A stretch of 64,000 bases of DNA from Boothiomyces macroporosus (GCA_027604185.1 JADGKB010000016.1:117886-181885), one strand, 5' to 3'; numbered from the stretch's first letter, positions 21,041-31,974 are shown. Translations and numbers: made by a program. The notes: generated from the letters alone by a model not told the origin.

Positions 21041-22819
21041 TCAATAAGGAACATAGGTATTGGTTGACCAAATTGTTGTTCCACTTGTAGTTACAACCAA
21101 GCTACCAGAGTTTTGCATGGATAGCTGGTACACGGCAGAGGCAGAAGAAACTCCAGTGGAGCACCATATTCGCGACCCATAATAATCGTAAATACACAAA
21201 TCGCCGTCATATTGCAAATACAATTGATATGGAGCCACACCCATCCCACCACTATAACTACTCCATATCAACTGGTTTTGCCTGTTGTACACATTCAGCG
21301 AGCCGTCTGCCTTGAACGACATCCAGCAGTTCATGTCTGGCGACATGATGCCGTTTGGTGAGTTGAGGTAAACATTAGATCCAGACGGGTTTTGAATATA
21401 ATTGCCATAGTTTGTAGGAAAGAAAAAGTATGTACTAGCAATACTAAGATAGTTGTAGCCCATTTGAAATCTAAAGTAGCCTTGTTCTCCCCAACTGGTT
21501 CCCCAAGAATTCTTTCCAATCCAGTATTGTCCGTAATATGGATCAGTTCCATAGCCAATGATTGTTACAGCGTGATTGGGAGTATTAGTACACCCAGTGT
21601 AAGACAAGATTCCAGAGCTATAGTATTGGAATTCCACGCAACTGGCATCGATTAATGCAGCAACCGGCTGTTGATACACTTGCTGAAGAAGTTGAGATTC
21701 CCCAGTTCCCCAAGAGAATCCATACAGAGGAAATGTTTTCTGCGGAGTTTTACAATAAGACTGCTGAGCAGTGTATGGATAATACGAAGCACTGCTTAAG
21801 GCCAGCTGATTGCTTCCCATCAGATTTTGAAACGCGTTACTTAGTGAAGAGCCATCAGCACATACATAAGCGTCTTGAGAGTAACAATCCAATATTTGCT
21901 GAGCAGAAAGATCTTGAAAATATCCACCAGTCATTGGTCCGAATGCTTCATATGTTGCAGCGACAGCAAACATTACACAAGAATTGCAATTTATGTATGC
22001 CGTGTTTTGATTCTTTACTGATGCAACGAGTCCGTAATTTCGCCAGTCCCAAGCAGATGGCGGAGTTCCTCTCTTTTTTACATTCACAAATGGAACGATT
22101 GTAATCGTATCATTACTACCAGTTCCTGCGGTTGGTACTGTTGGAAGTGTGGACGTTACCGTTACTGGTGGGACCAATTTCACAGCCGCAGGAAGATTAC
22201 CCACAGTGCCTTTTGGGATGGTTTTGTTTACAGGGTCCATGGATGGCTTTGCGGTCAACAAACTCTTGTAGGTGGCACGAGACATGTCGCTGAATTGATT
22301 CAGACCAAGTTTCAATGAGCTTGGATTATTTGTGACTGCAAAGCTGCTCATTGAACCTGGTGCAACGTTTTGGCCTTCGTTAAATGCTTGGATAAATTGC
22401 AAATGCTTTGTAAAAAGAGTAAGTTTTTCAAGCTCCAAATCTGGCGGATTGGATTTGTCAAACTGAGCTTTGTAAGTATCGTATTCCGCCTCAGCAGTGG
22501 TAACGTTTGTCACGATATCTGTAAGTGGCTTTCCTATTGCAGTGGGAAGCTGGTCATTGCGATCGACATATGTAGAGTTTAATGTTGACGTAAAGTTTGA
22601 AGTTGTTGTATTCAATCCAGTGATGTCTCTTGGAGAAAGCGATTTGCTAGAACTATCAACTTCAACTGCAGTGGAAGGATCTGATTGTTCTTTGGAAGCG
22701 AGGAACCGTTCAACACCATAGTAGATCAAAGTTCCGCTGACCAATAGAATCAAAAAGTAGCCAGCGATTGTATAATAGTACTGTCTAGCAGAAAGACGTT
22801 TCTGAAAGATGGCAAGCAT
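21041..22819 (-). CDS. Cathepsin-like cysteine protease fused to a bulb-type lectin, copy B
   Basis: The translation is identical over all 592 residues to the gene at 14629-16407, including the unusual NCNSCVMFA active-site loop and the lectin repeats. It lies wholly inside the duplicated unit with its own 5' and 3' flanks, so both copies should be expressed. If the duplication is real, dosage of this surface or vacuolar protease is doubled. Confidence 0.87.
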   Translation of the reverse strand: MLAIFQKRLSARQYYYTIAGYFLILLVSGTLIYYGVERFLASKEQSDPSTAVEVDSSSKSLSPRDITGLNTTTSNFTSTLNSTYVDRNDQLPTAIGKPLTDIVTNVTTAEAEYDTYKAQFDKSNPPDLELEKLTLFTKHLQFIQAFNEGQNVAPGSMSSFAVTNNPSSLKLGLNQFSDMSRATYKSLLTAKPSMDPVNKTIPKGTVGNLPAAVKLVPPVTVTSTLPTVPTAGTGSNDTITIVPFVNVKKRGTPPSAWDWRNYGLVASVKNQNTAYINCNSCVMFAVAATYEAFGPMTGGYFQDLSAQQILDCYSQDAYVCADGSSLSNAFQNLMGSNQLALSSASYYPYTAQQSYCKTPQKTFPLYGFSWGTGESQLLQQVYQQPVAALIDASCVEFQYYSSGILSYTGCTNTPNHAVTIIGYGTDPYYGQYWIGKNSWGTSWGEQGYFRFQMGYNYLSIASTYFFFPTNYGNYIQNPSGSNVYLNSPNGIMSPDMNCWMSFKADGSLNVYNRQNQLIWSSYSGGMGVAPYQLYLQYDGDLCIYDYYGSRIWCSTGVSSASAVYQLSMQNSGSLVVTTSGTTIWSTNTYVPY

Positions 22820-22941
22820 AAAGATATTAAATTTTACTTGATTTATTTATTGCGTCAGTGTACATTTAATACTGACAAATTAACAGTGCACGTCAAATTA
22901 ACGCGACATTAATATAAGGAATTAGAAATACAACATGGGAA

Positions 22942-24682
22942 CTATGGTGAGCACCGCCCAGTAAATCGCGGATAGAGACATACTTCACGAACTGTGTGAC
23001 GGTTCAAGATCCAAGCCAAATACCTCTCGATCCCGAGTCCAAATCCCCCGTGCTCGACAGACCCGTATTTTCTTTGATCTGTAAACCAATAGTATGGAGA
23101 TGGGTCAATGTGTTCCCTTTCATATGCTTTTATTAACTCTGCATAATCGGATATTCTCATACCTAAAGATTAATATGATATACTGGCACCGGTTATTTCC
23201 CCTACCCCTGGCATCAGAACATCTACGCTTTCCGTTAAAGCAGGGTTGAGCGGACATTTTTTCATATAGAACGCTTTTAATTCTACTGGGAATCTCGTCA
23301 ACAAAATTGGCTGTCCTATTGTATCGGTCATTGTTCTTTCCGCTGATTCGACAATATCGTCTCCAAATTTGTAAGGCTCTTGACCAACTTTGACGTCGTT
23401 AACATAAACATCCCTTTCAATATTGTTTCGCTGAAGCCATTGGATTGCATCAGTGTATTCCATTCGTAAAAACGGTTTCTGTGGAGGCTGAAAATTAGGA
23501 TTGAGTTCCTTGATAATCCCAGCACTTTTTGGATTCGTTACCAGGGAATTTGTTACAGTGACTAACTCGAGTTAACTAGGATTACCATATCTTCAATAAA
23601 TCCAAGAAGCTGATCAAAGGTTATGAATCCTAATTCAGCCTCAACGTGAGTGAATTGGGACAAATGTCTCCGGGTAACAGAATGTTCAGCTCTAAATGAT
23701 TCTGTAATACAATAGTTATCACCAACGGAAGGCAGAGCAGTTTCCAGATACAGCTGCGAGCTTTGAGTTAAGTATGCAGGGTTTCCATAATAATCAACTG
23801 CAAATACATTACTTCCACCTTCTGCTTGAGTTTCCACCAGTAAAGGAGGTGACACTTCACACAGATTTTTAGAATCAAAGTAATCTCTAAAAGCCTTCAA
23901 AGTAAGAGATCTAAATCTAATGCAAGACGAAGCTGTCTCTCCACGTAAAACCATATGACGATTGTCCAGTTGGATGCTTGGACTAGCCTCAGCATTCAAG
24001 ATATTTCCAAAAGCTTCGTCACCACCAGGCGCCTTGGAAATGATTTCAAAAGCTTCAACGATTAATTCGATTCCATTTGAGGACTAAATTAGCCATTTGC
24101 TACCTGCTTTCCCTCTGGGACTTTTTTTACTGTTCCAAAAAGATTGATGGAGGATTCCACCGTTAATTCCTGCATATCGACTATTGCACACAAATCACTT
24201 CCTACAACACATTGCAGAAACCCATATCCATCACGTATTACCAGAAATTTCATCTTTTTTCCTTGAACTCGTTGACGATGAACCCATCCAGCAATTTTCA
24301 CTTGCTTGTCCACATAATTAATCGCTTCATCAATTCGAACAAAGGGCAGATGCTCGTATTTCGAGATATCCAGCTTTGCATTTGGTTTTAATTTAGAATC
24401 CTGATTTTCTTGAACTAGAGATGACTGTGCTTCCTGCTGCTGAGCTCTTGAAAGCTTTGAAAAGTAAATTTTTGACCATTTCAATTCTTTTTTCAGAGCA
24501 GATTTTGAAATTGGTTGAAATGGGTGATTTATATCGTTCCTAATGTAAATTTCAGCATTCGCATTATCCAATGGAATTGCATTCAATGGCTTATCCGGCG
24601 ATCCAGTTCCGGCATTAGTGCCTGCAATTTTGCAAATATGAATCCTCTGGGTAGTATATTTTCGAATTATTGATTTCAACAT
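22942..24682 (-). CDS. Asparaginyl-tRNA synthetase, cytosolic type, copy B
   Basis: This is an exact repeat of the AsnRS at 16530-18270, with introns at 24089-24108, 23566-23585 and 23163-23183. All motifs and the 559-residue length are kept, and the upstream flank is duplicated too, so it should be functional. A second recent AsnRS copy is unusual, since one gene normally suffices. Confidence 0.92.
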
Positions 24683-24976
24683 TTGCTGCCAAAATTTTTT
24701 TGGGTTCCAGCATCAAATGGACAGGTTTCTGTTACTGGTAAATATCCAGTAAAAGAGCCAGGATAATTGCTTAGAATCTCATGCTTGGTGTATTTATTAC
24801 CAAGACAGGTTAGAGAACAAGGTTGGCTACCGCCATCAATCACCGATCCTATCTTGATCGCCATAAAGTTAGCGGAGTTTCAAAAATATGTTGTTTGTTT
24901 ATCAACTCCAAAATATTAATATACGCGTCTCGAGGAATAAATAGCAATGTTGATGTGGATAAATCAAGGAGCTCGC

Positions 24977-26206
24977 ATGAAATTCATCTTACTTCACCTG
25001 CTTATTGCATGCTTTGGGGCATCGCCAGTAGTTAGACGTCAAGCAATGACAGATATCCCGACCATGACAATGACGATGGATGAAATAGCTACCACTGACA
25101 ACATCCAAACCATAATTATCACTGATTTACCACCATTCACTCCAGAAACAACTATGGATTCCAGTTTAGTTACTACTGATAACAACACGGACTTAAATGT
25201 CACTGTTACAAGCACTGCAAGCGATATACTATCCACCAGTAGCACCACTGATGGTAATTTTACAACCGCAGACTCATTAACCGATTCTAGTATGAGCTAT
25301 CAGGTTACTGATTCAAACTTATCACCAACATCTACCGATGATGATTCTACTTCCACTTTTGATAATAGCTCAACTGGTATCAATTCTGATGGCTATGTCA
25401 CCACTGAAGATTCAATAACAGATTCACCAACAGCTACTTTGGATGAATGGTCAAGCGACACTTTGGGTACATCTGCTCCTTCAGATACCTCCACGGATGA
25501 TCTGGCCCAAAGTGATAGCATTCTTTCATCTAGTGCCTTTGATGTCCTTACCGCGTCTACACAAACTTTATCATTTGGCGGAGGGTTTTCAGATACTCTG
25601 CTGAATACCGACACTGTGCAATATTCCACTTCAGGTGCAGGTACATTTGATGCCAACCAAGGCACAGGTTCTTTGTTTTTGGTTTCGACTGTTGAAACCA
25701 GTGACACAATCGCTGAATCAACAACTGTGGATGTAAATAGTGCTACTGCTGAACCCACTGCAACAGAATCACTAGGTTTTAGCGTTACTATTTCATACTC
25801 TTATACCCCGCCATTACCAACTGAAGGGCAATCGCCAACAGCTGAAAACACTCCTCCTTCAATCACACCTTTGCCCCCAGCATTTACAAATTCACCACCG
25901 CCAATAACTGTACCTCCTACAACATTTATTGGTACCCCACCTCCTAATACTTTTACTCCAAAGTCAGATACTACTATGGAGATGATTCCTTCAAAAACCG
26001 CTCAATATCCACCAATGCCACAATTACCACCGCTATACACCTACATCCCTCCGTTGAACACCTACATCCCTCCGTTGAACACCTACATCCCTCCGTTGAA
26101 TACCTACATCCCTCCGTTGAACACCTACATCCCTCCGTTGAATACCTACATCCCTCCATTGAACACGTATGAACCACCTTTGGTAACAGCTTATGCTAAA
26201 GAATAA
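24977..26206 (+). CDS. Mucin-like Ser/Thr- and Pro-rich secreted protein, copy B, complete
   Basis: The start at ATG 24977 gives the same signal peptide as copy A. The body is identical, and this copy keeps the full C-terminus. It has six perfect-frame copies of a 21-bp unit (TYIPPLN, 26039-26164), one degenerate copy (TYEPPLV) and the end TAYAKE. No GPI signal or membrane helix follows, so the protein is probably shed or held in the wall by its repeats. Total length is about 409 residues. Such Thr/Ser-rich proteins are usual in fungal walls and adhesive coats. I do not recognise the family. Confidence 0.82.
   Translation: MKFILLHLLIACFGASPVVRRQAMTDIPTMTMTMDEIATTDNIQTIIITDLPPFTPETTMDSSLVTTDNNTDLNVTVTSTASDILSTSSTTDGNFTTADSLTDSSMSYQVTDSNLSPTSTDDDSTSTFDNSSTGINSDGYVTTEDSITDSPTATLDEWSSDTLGTSAPSDTSTDDLAQSDSILSSSAFDVLTASTQTLSFGGGFSDTLLNTDTVQYSTSGAGTFDANQGTGSLFLVSTVETSDTIAESTTVDVNSATAEPTATESLGFSVTISYSYTPPLPTEGQSPTAENTPPSITPLPPAFTNSPPPITVPPTTFIGTPPPNTFTPKSDTTMEMIPSKTAQYPPMPQLPPLYTYIPPLNTYIPPLNTYIPPLNTYIPPLNTYIPPLNTYIPPLNTYEPPLVTAYAKE
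26039..26185 (+). repeat. 21-bp coding minisatellite (TYIPPLN)n
   Basis: Six copies of ACCTACATCCCTCCGTTGAA-C run from 26039 to 26164, with only silent AAC/AAT- or CCG/CCA-type changes, followed by a degenerate seventh. In unit A only the first two units and part of a third remain before the junction (19627-19679). Confidence 0.93.
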
Positions 26207-26228
26207 ATCTATTCTAACGAATCTTTAT

Positions 26229-27827
26229 TTAGAAATACTGCACCACATTTCTCTTTGCCTTTGTATCCTCACCGTTCTGGAAAAATGTAAAGTTTTCAAA
26301 AGATCCAGGTTCAGCAGCCGACCTTGCATGCCCAGAAGTAAGTCTAGAAGTAGTAGATTCAGTTGGCCCAGTGCTGCTTAGCGGCCGTAAAACCATCAAG
26401 TTTGTGCTTCTAGATTTGACAGACTGTGAATAGCCAGATCTGATTTTAAGCACAGTGCGGATATGCTCGATAAACAGGCAGTTTGTGCCCGCATGGAGTG
26501 CATAGATGAACGCAAAGATGCCATACATTGATAAAAAGTTTCTATCCGAACCAGGTATTTGCGTAAACTGTTGAATGTAGTAGAAACTAATTATAGAAAC
26601 AATATTGACCAACTGCAAAAAGACCAACCCACAGAATTTTTTGTCTACCACTAATAGCTTTGTGATTGCAGTGAATGTAGACATTTTTTGCAAGTACTCG
26701 GAATTCTTGACTAGTGGGACAGCAATTGAAAACGCAGGCACGGTGTTGAAGATGAACATTAGCAAGGTCCAAAATGGCAGCAACTGGATCCACCTTTGCC
26801 AAAAACTCCCCTCCCCTGTGGTCAAATACCAATAGTCGAAATAGTATCCACCAGCCAGCACGATATGTAAAATTACAATTGCACTGTAAATGACAATTTT
26901 TGCTCCCAGGCCAGTGATAGTACGAAATCCAATAATGAAATTGGCAGTGTTAAGAACAGTCGTCAATGCGGCCAGGTTAAATATACAAGCTTTGACTTGC
27001 GCGTAGCGCTGTGGCCAGTTCATTGGGTCCACTGGAAAGGCAATGTTCAAGTATCCAAAATCCAAAGAAATCCAGATTACCCACAATAATTGGGAAATTA
27101 CAACTATGGTCATATAGGAGGATCTAGTTCTGATGTACTTGAAAATAAAGTACACAAATACAACAAGGGATATCATGACACCAAAGATGTAACAAATTAA
27201 AGAGACTAGCTCCATCGGCACTTGATATTTAAACACCAATTCAGCTGAAGGGATATATGCTGTCCAAGTGTATACTTCAGAACCACCACTAATAGTTACC
27301 ATTTCACCAGTGATGCCGCCCATATCTGCAAAATTGAACTTTGCAGTTTTGCTAGAGAGTTGAACAGACTTTGAAGTGCCAGCACATCCACCTTGAGAAT
27401 AGTAGCGGAATTCTCCACTTGATAGACACGAGTAGCGGCTTTCTATGCACGAGGAATCAGCAATATACCAGATATCTGAATATCCATACAAAGAGCCATT
27501 GTCTTGTTTTTGAAGGTGACAGTAGCTAGCGCCATCAGCAGCAACTGGAAAGTTTGACTTGCCAGTGAACGCTGCTCTTTGTGTTAAGCTTGTGTAGCCG
27601 CTAAAGTACGAGGTATCAATATTTGAAAAGCAGCAACCACCGTTCATGGGAAACAAGTTGTTACCGCAAGAGTCTAAGCTAAATTGTTCGTTAATGGTTT
27701 CATTGTACAAGGCGGTAGTAATACCCGTAAACGAAAACATTACATTTGGAGGTGTTGCACAGTGATAATTGTGCAGCCAGCCGACTTGGAATACTGCAGG
27801 CACATCCGCGCTTAAGGACGTATTCAT
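26229..27827 (-). CDS. Cys-rich-ectodomain 7TM protein (family member 2)
   Basis: I start at ATG 27827 (MNTSLSADVPAVFQVGW), the position shared with paralogues, giving 532 residues; the frame is open to an ATG at 27953, which would add 42 unconserved residues. The soluble part holds the eight family Cys (CATPP, SCGNN, GGCC, YCHLQ, SSCIE, SCLSS, GCAG). TYTWTAYIPS leads into seven hydrophobic segments. The last ones carry PGSDRNFLSMYGIFAFIYAL and CLFIEHIR, the most conserved run of the family. A Ser/Thr-rich tail of about 70 residues could be phosphorylated. It begins the minus-strand cluster, 22 bases past the mucin gene with which it is convergent. Confidence 0.85.
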   Translation of the reverse strand: MNTSLSADVPAVFQVGWLHNYHCATPPNVMFSFTGITTALYNETINEQFSLDSCGNNLFPMNGGCCFSNIDTSYFSGYTSLTQRAAFTGKSNFPVAADGASYCHLQKQDNGSLYGYSDIWYIADSSCIESRYSCLSSGEFRYYSQGGCAGTSKSVQLSSKTAKFNFADMGGITGEMVTISGGSEVYTWTAYIPSAELVFKYQVPMELVSLICYIFGVMISLVVFVYFIFKYIRTRSSYMTIVVISQLLWVIWISLDFGYLNIAFPVDPMNWPQRYAQVKACIFNLAALTTVLNTANFIIGFRTITGLGAKIVIYSAIVILHIVLAGGYYFDYWYLTTGEGSFWQRWIQLLPFWTLLMFIFNTVPAFSIAVPLVKNSEYLQKMSTFTAITKLLVVDKKFCGLVFLQLVNIVSIISFYYIQQFTQIPGSDRNFLSMYGIFAFIYALHAGTNCLFIEHIRTVLKIRSGYSQSVKSRSTNLMVLRPLSSTGPTESTTSRLTSGHARSAAEPGSFENFTFFQNGEDTKAKRNVVQYF

Positions 27828-28494
27828 ATTATGTGATGAACACCTTGGATTCCTATTTATTCGAGCGGCAGGGGTAACGCAAGATTGCCACATTGTGGCA
27901 TGGGATGTTTGGCAATTGCTTGTATATTGGTATGCGGAACACAAAAAATTCATAAAGTACGTTGCGATTTATGCGCCATCGCTGAATGGCAATTCAACAG
28001 TGAATGAATTTATCCGGCTGCGCTCACTCTGTTTTTGAATTTTTAATTTGGTTTTTAGGAAAAAGAAAATCCGAAGGTTGCACCAACAGTCTTTGCGTAA
28101 AATGATTGTACCCTTCAGCCGCATTTTTAATATAGAAAATTGGGTGGAGCCATGATGATAGAAGTGCGAAAAATAACAGAGTGAGGTAAAAGCTTGAGCC
28201 TATTATTATCCGCATACTTTTCATATTATCGGTTCAGAGCGTCGCTTATCGCAGAATTAAACTATAGGACCCTAACAAATCCCTGATTGCTTGTAACAGT
28301 TATCATGTGGGTTAATTAATTGGATTTTGGCAAGAAACAAATGGTGAATTTGATTCCATTCTTGAAGCAATGCTAATGTTGCATTCAGGTTGGTTGAACG
28401 AGCTGCAAGATTTCACTCTCCAGATACTCCTGGTAATGTGAACTTTACCATGAAAATCAGTTCATAAACTAGCAAACTGCTTAATACATGACAT
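27828..28494. other. Intergenic between 7TM members 2 and 3
   Basis: The only coding candidate is the 66-residue frame at 28024-28224. The rest should hold the promoter of member 2 and the 3' region of member 3. I see no repeat. Confidence 0.35.
28024..28224 (-). CDS. Possible 66-residue single-pass membrane protein
   Basis: The frame runs from ATG 28222-28224 to TGA. It has one hydrophobic segment near the N-terminus (IIIGSSFYLTLLFFALLSSW) and a polar, Lys-rich C-terminus (FPKNQIKNSKTE). It matches no family I know. Small ER or mitochondrial membrane subunits look like this, but so can chance frames in AT-rich spacer. It lies between two 7TM genes on the same strand. Confidence 0.35.
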   Translation of the reverse strand: MKSMRIIIGSSFYLTLLFFALLSSWLHPIFYIKNAAEGYNHFTQRLLVQPSDFLFPKNQIKNSKTE

Positions 28495-29985
28495 TTATTT
28501 TAATGAATCTGATCCAGCAGATTCACACGATTCATTTTCAACACTACTCCATGGCCGCAAGAGCGTATTTTCAGCCTTTTTTGGTTTCTTGGTTGTTGGG
28601 GTTTGCAACCTTGACTTTAGCAACAGTCTTGAATGCTCGATAAACAGGCAGTTGAGACCTGCATGTAGCGCATAGACAAACGCAAAAATACCAAACATGG
28701 AAAGGTAGTTTCTATCTGTTCCAGGTATCTGAGTAAACTGTTGAATATAGTACACCATTCCGATAAACAAGACATTCAAGAGCTGGAGCCCAACCAAACT
28801 TGCGAATTTCTTGTCTTTAAGCAACACTTTTCGACTAGCTTGAAAGGTTGTCAAGTGATTTGAAGTGGTATTTTGTACAATCGAAACTGCTATTGAAAAC
28901 GCTGGCAGCGTGTTGAAGATGAACATCAAAAACGTCCACAGCGGTGCAATCTGTATCCATTTCTGCCAAACACTGCCATTGGCCATAGTCAAGTAATAGT
29001 AAGTAAAGTAGTTGCCACCTGCCAGTAGTAGATGCAAGAACAAGACAGTTCCGTATAGAACCTGCTTGCTCATTTGATCAAGCGCTTTGAAACCTATAAT
29101 GAAATTGGCGGTATTCAACACTGTTGAGAGGGATGCTAAATTAAATAGAACCGCTTTGAACTCTGCATATACTTGTGGTGCATTACTTTGGGGGAACACA
29201 ATGTTCAAATACATGAAATCCAACAGTAGCCAGAGTAGCCACAGTATTTGTGATACAACCACCATTGACAAATATGTAGATTTGGTTGTGTTATATTTTT
29301 GCAAGAAATAAATCAAAACGGCTAGTGAGATTGATATTGCTATCAAGTAACATAGTAATGCAATGATTTCCATCGGCACTTTGTACTTGAACGTCAAGAG
29401 CGAAGATGGAATGAATGCCGTCCAGGTGTACGTTTCTATTCCATCATTTATCAAAAGCAACTCCCCTTTAATACTCCCCATATCTCTGAAACTGAATGTG
29501 CTTGAATTGGTATATAGCTGTATACTATCGGATGGCCCAGTGCATCCAGATTGGTTATAGTAATGGAATTCACCATTGAAATTGCACGAGTAAAAATTGT
29601 TGATACAAGAAGAGTCTGCTAAAAACCAGATATCAGAATAACCATATAAGGCACCAGGACTGTTTTGCTGGATGTGGCAGTAAGAGGCACCGTTAGCTGC
29701 GGCAGGAAAGTTTGATTTGTCTGTAAACAATGTCCGTTGAACTAGACTAGCATAACCACCAAGATAATTTGTATCAATATTAGAAAAACAACAACCGCCA
29801 TTCATTGAAAACAAATTATTTCCGCAGGAATTCAAGCTGTACTGTTCAAATATCGTTTCGTTGTACAGGAGGGTAGTGATTCCTGTAAAGGAATACATTA
29901 CCGTTGGAGGGGTAGAGCAATATGCACTATTTAACCAAGCTATTTGGAATACTGATGGTACACTTGTGCTTGCACTGGTATTCAT
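28495..29985 (-). CDS. Cys-rich-ectodomain 7TM protein (family member 3)
   Basis: The start at ATG 29985 (MNTSASTSVPSVFQIAW) matches the paralogues and gives 496 residues; the frame extends upstream to 30159 without conserved sequence. The ectodomain carries the eight Cys and the motif SLNSCGNNLFSMNGGCCFSN. TYTWTAFIPSSLLTFKYKVP leads to the first membrane helix. The seventh segment is LSMFGIFAFVYALHAGLNCL followed by FIEHSR, with Ser where others have Ile. It is closest by eye to members 2 and 4, as expected of local tandem copies. The tail is short and ends SCESAGSDSLK. Confidence 0.85.
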   Translation of the reverse strand: MNTSASTSVPSVFQIAWLNSAYCSTPPTVMYSFTGITTLLYNETIFEQYSLNSCGNNLFSMNGGCCFSNIDTNYLGGYASLVQRTLFTDKSNFPAAANGASYCHIQQNSPGALYGYSDIWFLADSSCINNFYSCNFNGEFHYYNQSGCTGPSDSIQLYTNSSTFSFRDMGSIKGELLLINDGIETYTWTAFIPSSLLTFKYKVPMEIIALLCYLIAISISLAVLIYFLQKYNTTKSTYLSMVVVSQILWLLWLLLDFMYLNIVFPQSNAPQVYAEFKAVLFNLASLSTVLNTANFIIGFKALDQMSKQVLYGTVLFLHLLLAGGNYFTYYYLTMANGSVWQKWIQIAPLWTFLMFIFNTLPAFSIAVSIVQNTTSNHLTTFQASRKVLLKDKKFASLVGLQLLNVLFIGMVYYIQQFTQIPGTDRNYLSMFGIFAFVYALHAGLNCLFIEHSRLLLKSRLQTPTTKKPKKAENTLLRPWSSVENESCESAGSDSLK

Positions 29986-30175
29986 AGGGTTGAGATCATT
30001 CTGGGTGGTATTTATCATTGGGCTTTCCACAGCCACACGCATTAGCCTATTGATTAGGTTACTTGAATAGGGGGCATGTTTAGCATTATATGCAAGTGAC
30101 GAATTGAAACCTGTTATCACAAATTCAAAGACACGTAAATCTCGAACAAAGAATTGCACAACCTATTCCGTTCAC

Positions 30176-31660
30176 TTATATTTTATTTAAAAGCTTTGAA
30201 TCTGGATCAATTATGGGACTGCTGATTGATGTATGGCCATTAGACTGAGAGCCCTTTGACCTCGAGGAATACACGCTACTCGATAATAATATACTCCGCA
30301 AGTGTTCCATAAACAAACTGTTTATCCCTGCATGTACAGCATAATTGAACGCGAATATTCCACTCATGGCAAGGAAATTCCTATCAGAGCCAGGTATTTG
30401 AGTGAACTGCTGAATCACATAAGATGTTACAATCGCAATGGTATTTACAGTTTGTAAAGAAAAGAGCGTGGAAAAGGTTGAATCTGTTACAAACAAACTT
30501 TTGATTGCGTCCAGAGTTGAAATTTGCTTTAAAATGTCATAGCTCTTTACGATAGGGACTGCCACGAGAAATGCAGGGATTGTGTTGAAGATAATCATTG
30601 AGAGCGACCAAACAGGGAGAAGCAACAACCATTTCTGCCAAAAAGTCCCACTCCCAAGAGAAAGGAACATGTAATTAAAGTAGTTTCCTCCGGCAAAGAT
30701 AGCATGGAAGATAATAATCAACGCGAACATGATTGTTTTAGCTGTCAAACTGGTAATATTTCGGAAGCCAATGATGAAATTCGCAGTGTTGAGTACTGTC
30801 GTCAAAGCTGCGAGGTTAAACAAGCAGCCGTCAATCTCATTGTAAATCATTGTACTTGAATCGCTTGGGAACAAGATGTTGTAGTATCCAAAATCCATCA
30901 GAGTCCACAGAGCCCATAGTAGCTGTGAAATCATGACAATAGTCAAATACAAAGACTTTGTTTTTACAAACTTTCCAAATGAATATCCCAACACACCTAG
31001 CGATATACCAATTGCACAAATGTAGCATATTAGCGATACTATTTCCATAGGCACTTGGTATCGGTAAACCAATAGGGCTGAAGGAATATATGCGGTCCAA
31101 GTATACGTCTCTGAACCTTCAGAAATGGCTATAAATTCCCCTGTAATATTCCCCATATCTCCAAGATCATATATACCGGCTTTTGAATTGAATTGAACTG
31201 AGGTTGATACCCCTGTACATCCCATTTGAGTATATTTGACAAATGCACCAGTCGATCCACAAGCATAAAAGCTATCCATACAGGTATAATCTGCCTTGTA
31301 CCAAATGTCTGAATATCCAAATAACGAATCATTGCTGGTCGCTTTTAAATGGCAGTACTTTGTCCCTATTGATGCAACCGGGAAGTTTGACCTGTCATCA
31401 AAAGCTTCCCGTTGAACTAGGCTTGCATACCCGCCTAGAAAATGAGTGTCGATATTTGAGTTGCAGCATCCACCATGCATTGGAAATAGATTACTTCCGC
31501 AAGATGATAGAGAGTACTGGTCATTTGAAGTTTGGTTGTACAAAGTTGTGGTAATTCCGGTGAAGGCGTACATTGAGTTTGGGGCTGTTGCGCAATATGA
31601 ATTATTTAACCATCCAATTTGGAATACTGGTGGAATGTCTGTGTTTATAGCTGTATCCAT
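30176..31660 (-). CDS. Cys-rich-ectodomain 7TM protein (family member 4)
   Basis: ATG 31660 (MDTAINTDIPPVFQIGWLNN) aligns with the family start and gives 494 residues; an in-frame extension reaches 31693. The ectodomain has the eight Cys with HGGCCNSNID and SDIWYKADYTCMDSF. Seven hydrophobic segments follow from YQVPMEIVSLICYICAIGIS. The third segment NLAALTTVLNTANFIIGF and the seventh AMSGIFAFNYAVHAGINSLF with MEHLR are family hallmarks. It is separated from member 3 by fewer than 200 bases and shares its direction. The Ser-rich tail has about 40 residues. Confidence 0.85.
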   Translation of the reverse strand: MDTAINTDIPPVFQIGWLNNSYCATAPNSMYAFTGITTTLYNQTSNDQYSLSSCGSNLFPMHGGCCNSNIDTHFLGGYASLVQREAFDDRSNFPVASIGTKYCHLKATSNDSLFGYSDIWYKADYTCMDSFYACGSTGAFVKYTQMGCTGVSTSVQFNSKAGIYDLGDMGNITGEFIAISEGSETYTWTAYIPSALLVYRYQVPMEIVSLICYICAIGISLGVLGYSFGKFVKTKSLYLTIVMISQLLWALWTLMDFGYYNILFPSDSSTMIYNEIDGCLFNLAALTTVLNTANFIIGFRNITSLTAKTIMFALIIIFHAIFAGGNYFNYMFLSLGSGTFWQKWLLLLPVWSLSMIIFNTIPAFLVAVPIVKSYDILKQISTLDAIKSLFVTDSTFSTLFSLQTVNTIAIVTSYVIQQFTQIPGSDRNFLAMSGIFAFNYAVHAGINSLFMEHLRSILLSSSVYSSRSKGSQSNGHTSISSPIIDPDSKLLNKI

Positions 31661-31974
31661 GAACTGCTGTGATTCTATTTCCGTTTTTAACAAAGTGGGC
31701 TTTCTTGGGGCTCAATTACGCACGTACTTGTAGGTGTAAGCCAAAATATCAGGAGAAACGTTTGATATGATGAGCAAGTATGGATATCAATTAGTCCAAT
31801 TGCTTGACTTGATAATCCACCAAACTTTTTTGCTCATAGTAAAGGTTTGTAGATTTTGAAGCTGTCAAATTGTGCCTCTTTGGGGCGTTATCCTGACGTC
31901 CAGGTCTAAAATTTAGAGGCTATGGAGATCAGTCTGGAACAGATCAAAAACAATTTCTAAAGGCTTTAGGTTTA
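31661..31974. other. Intergenic, nothing recognised
   Basis: This spacer lies between 7TM member 4 and the first phospholipase C-like gene. I see no coding stretch, repeat or RNA gene. Confidence 0.35.

Larger units (their letters stand above)
19680..26091. repeat. 6,412-bp direct tandem duplication, unit B
   Basis: This is the second copy of 13268-19679. It diverges at 26092, where copy A meets the junction and copy B runs on into the complete mucin repeat array. No sequence difference between the units is apparent in any coding stretch I compared. Confidence 0.95.
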
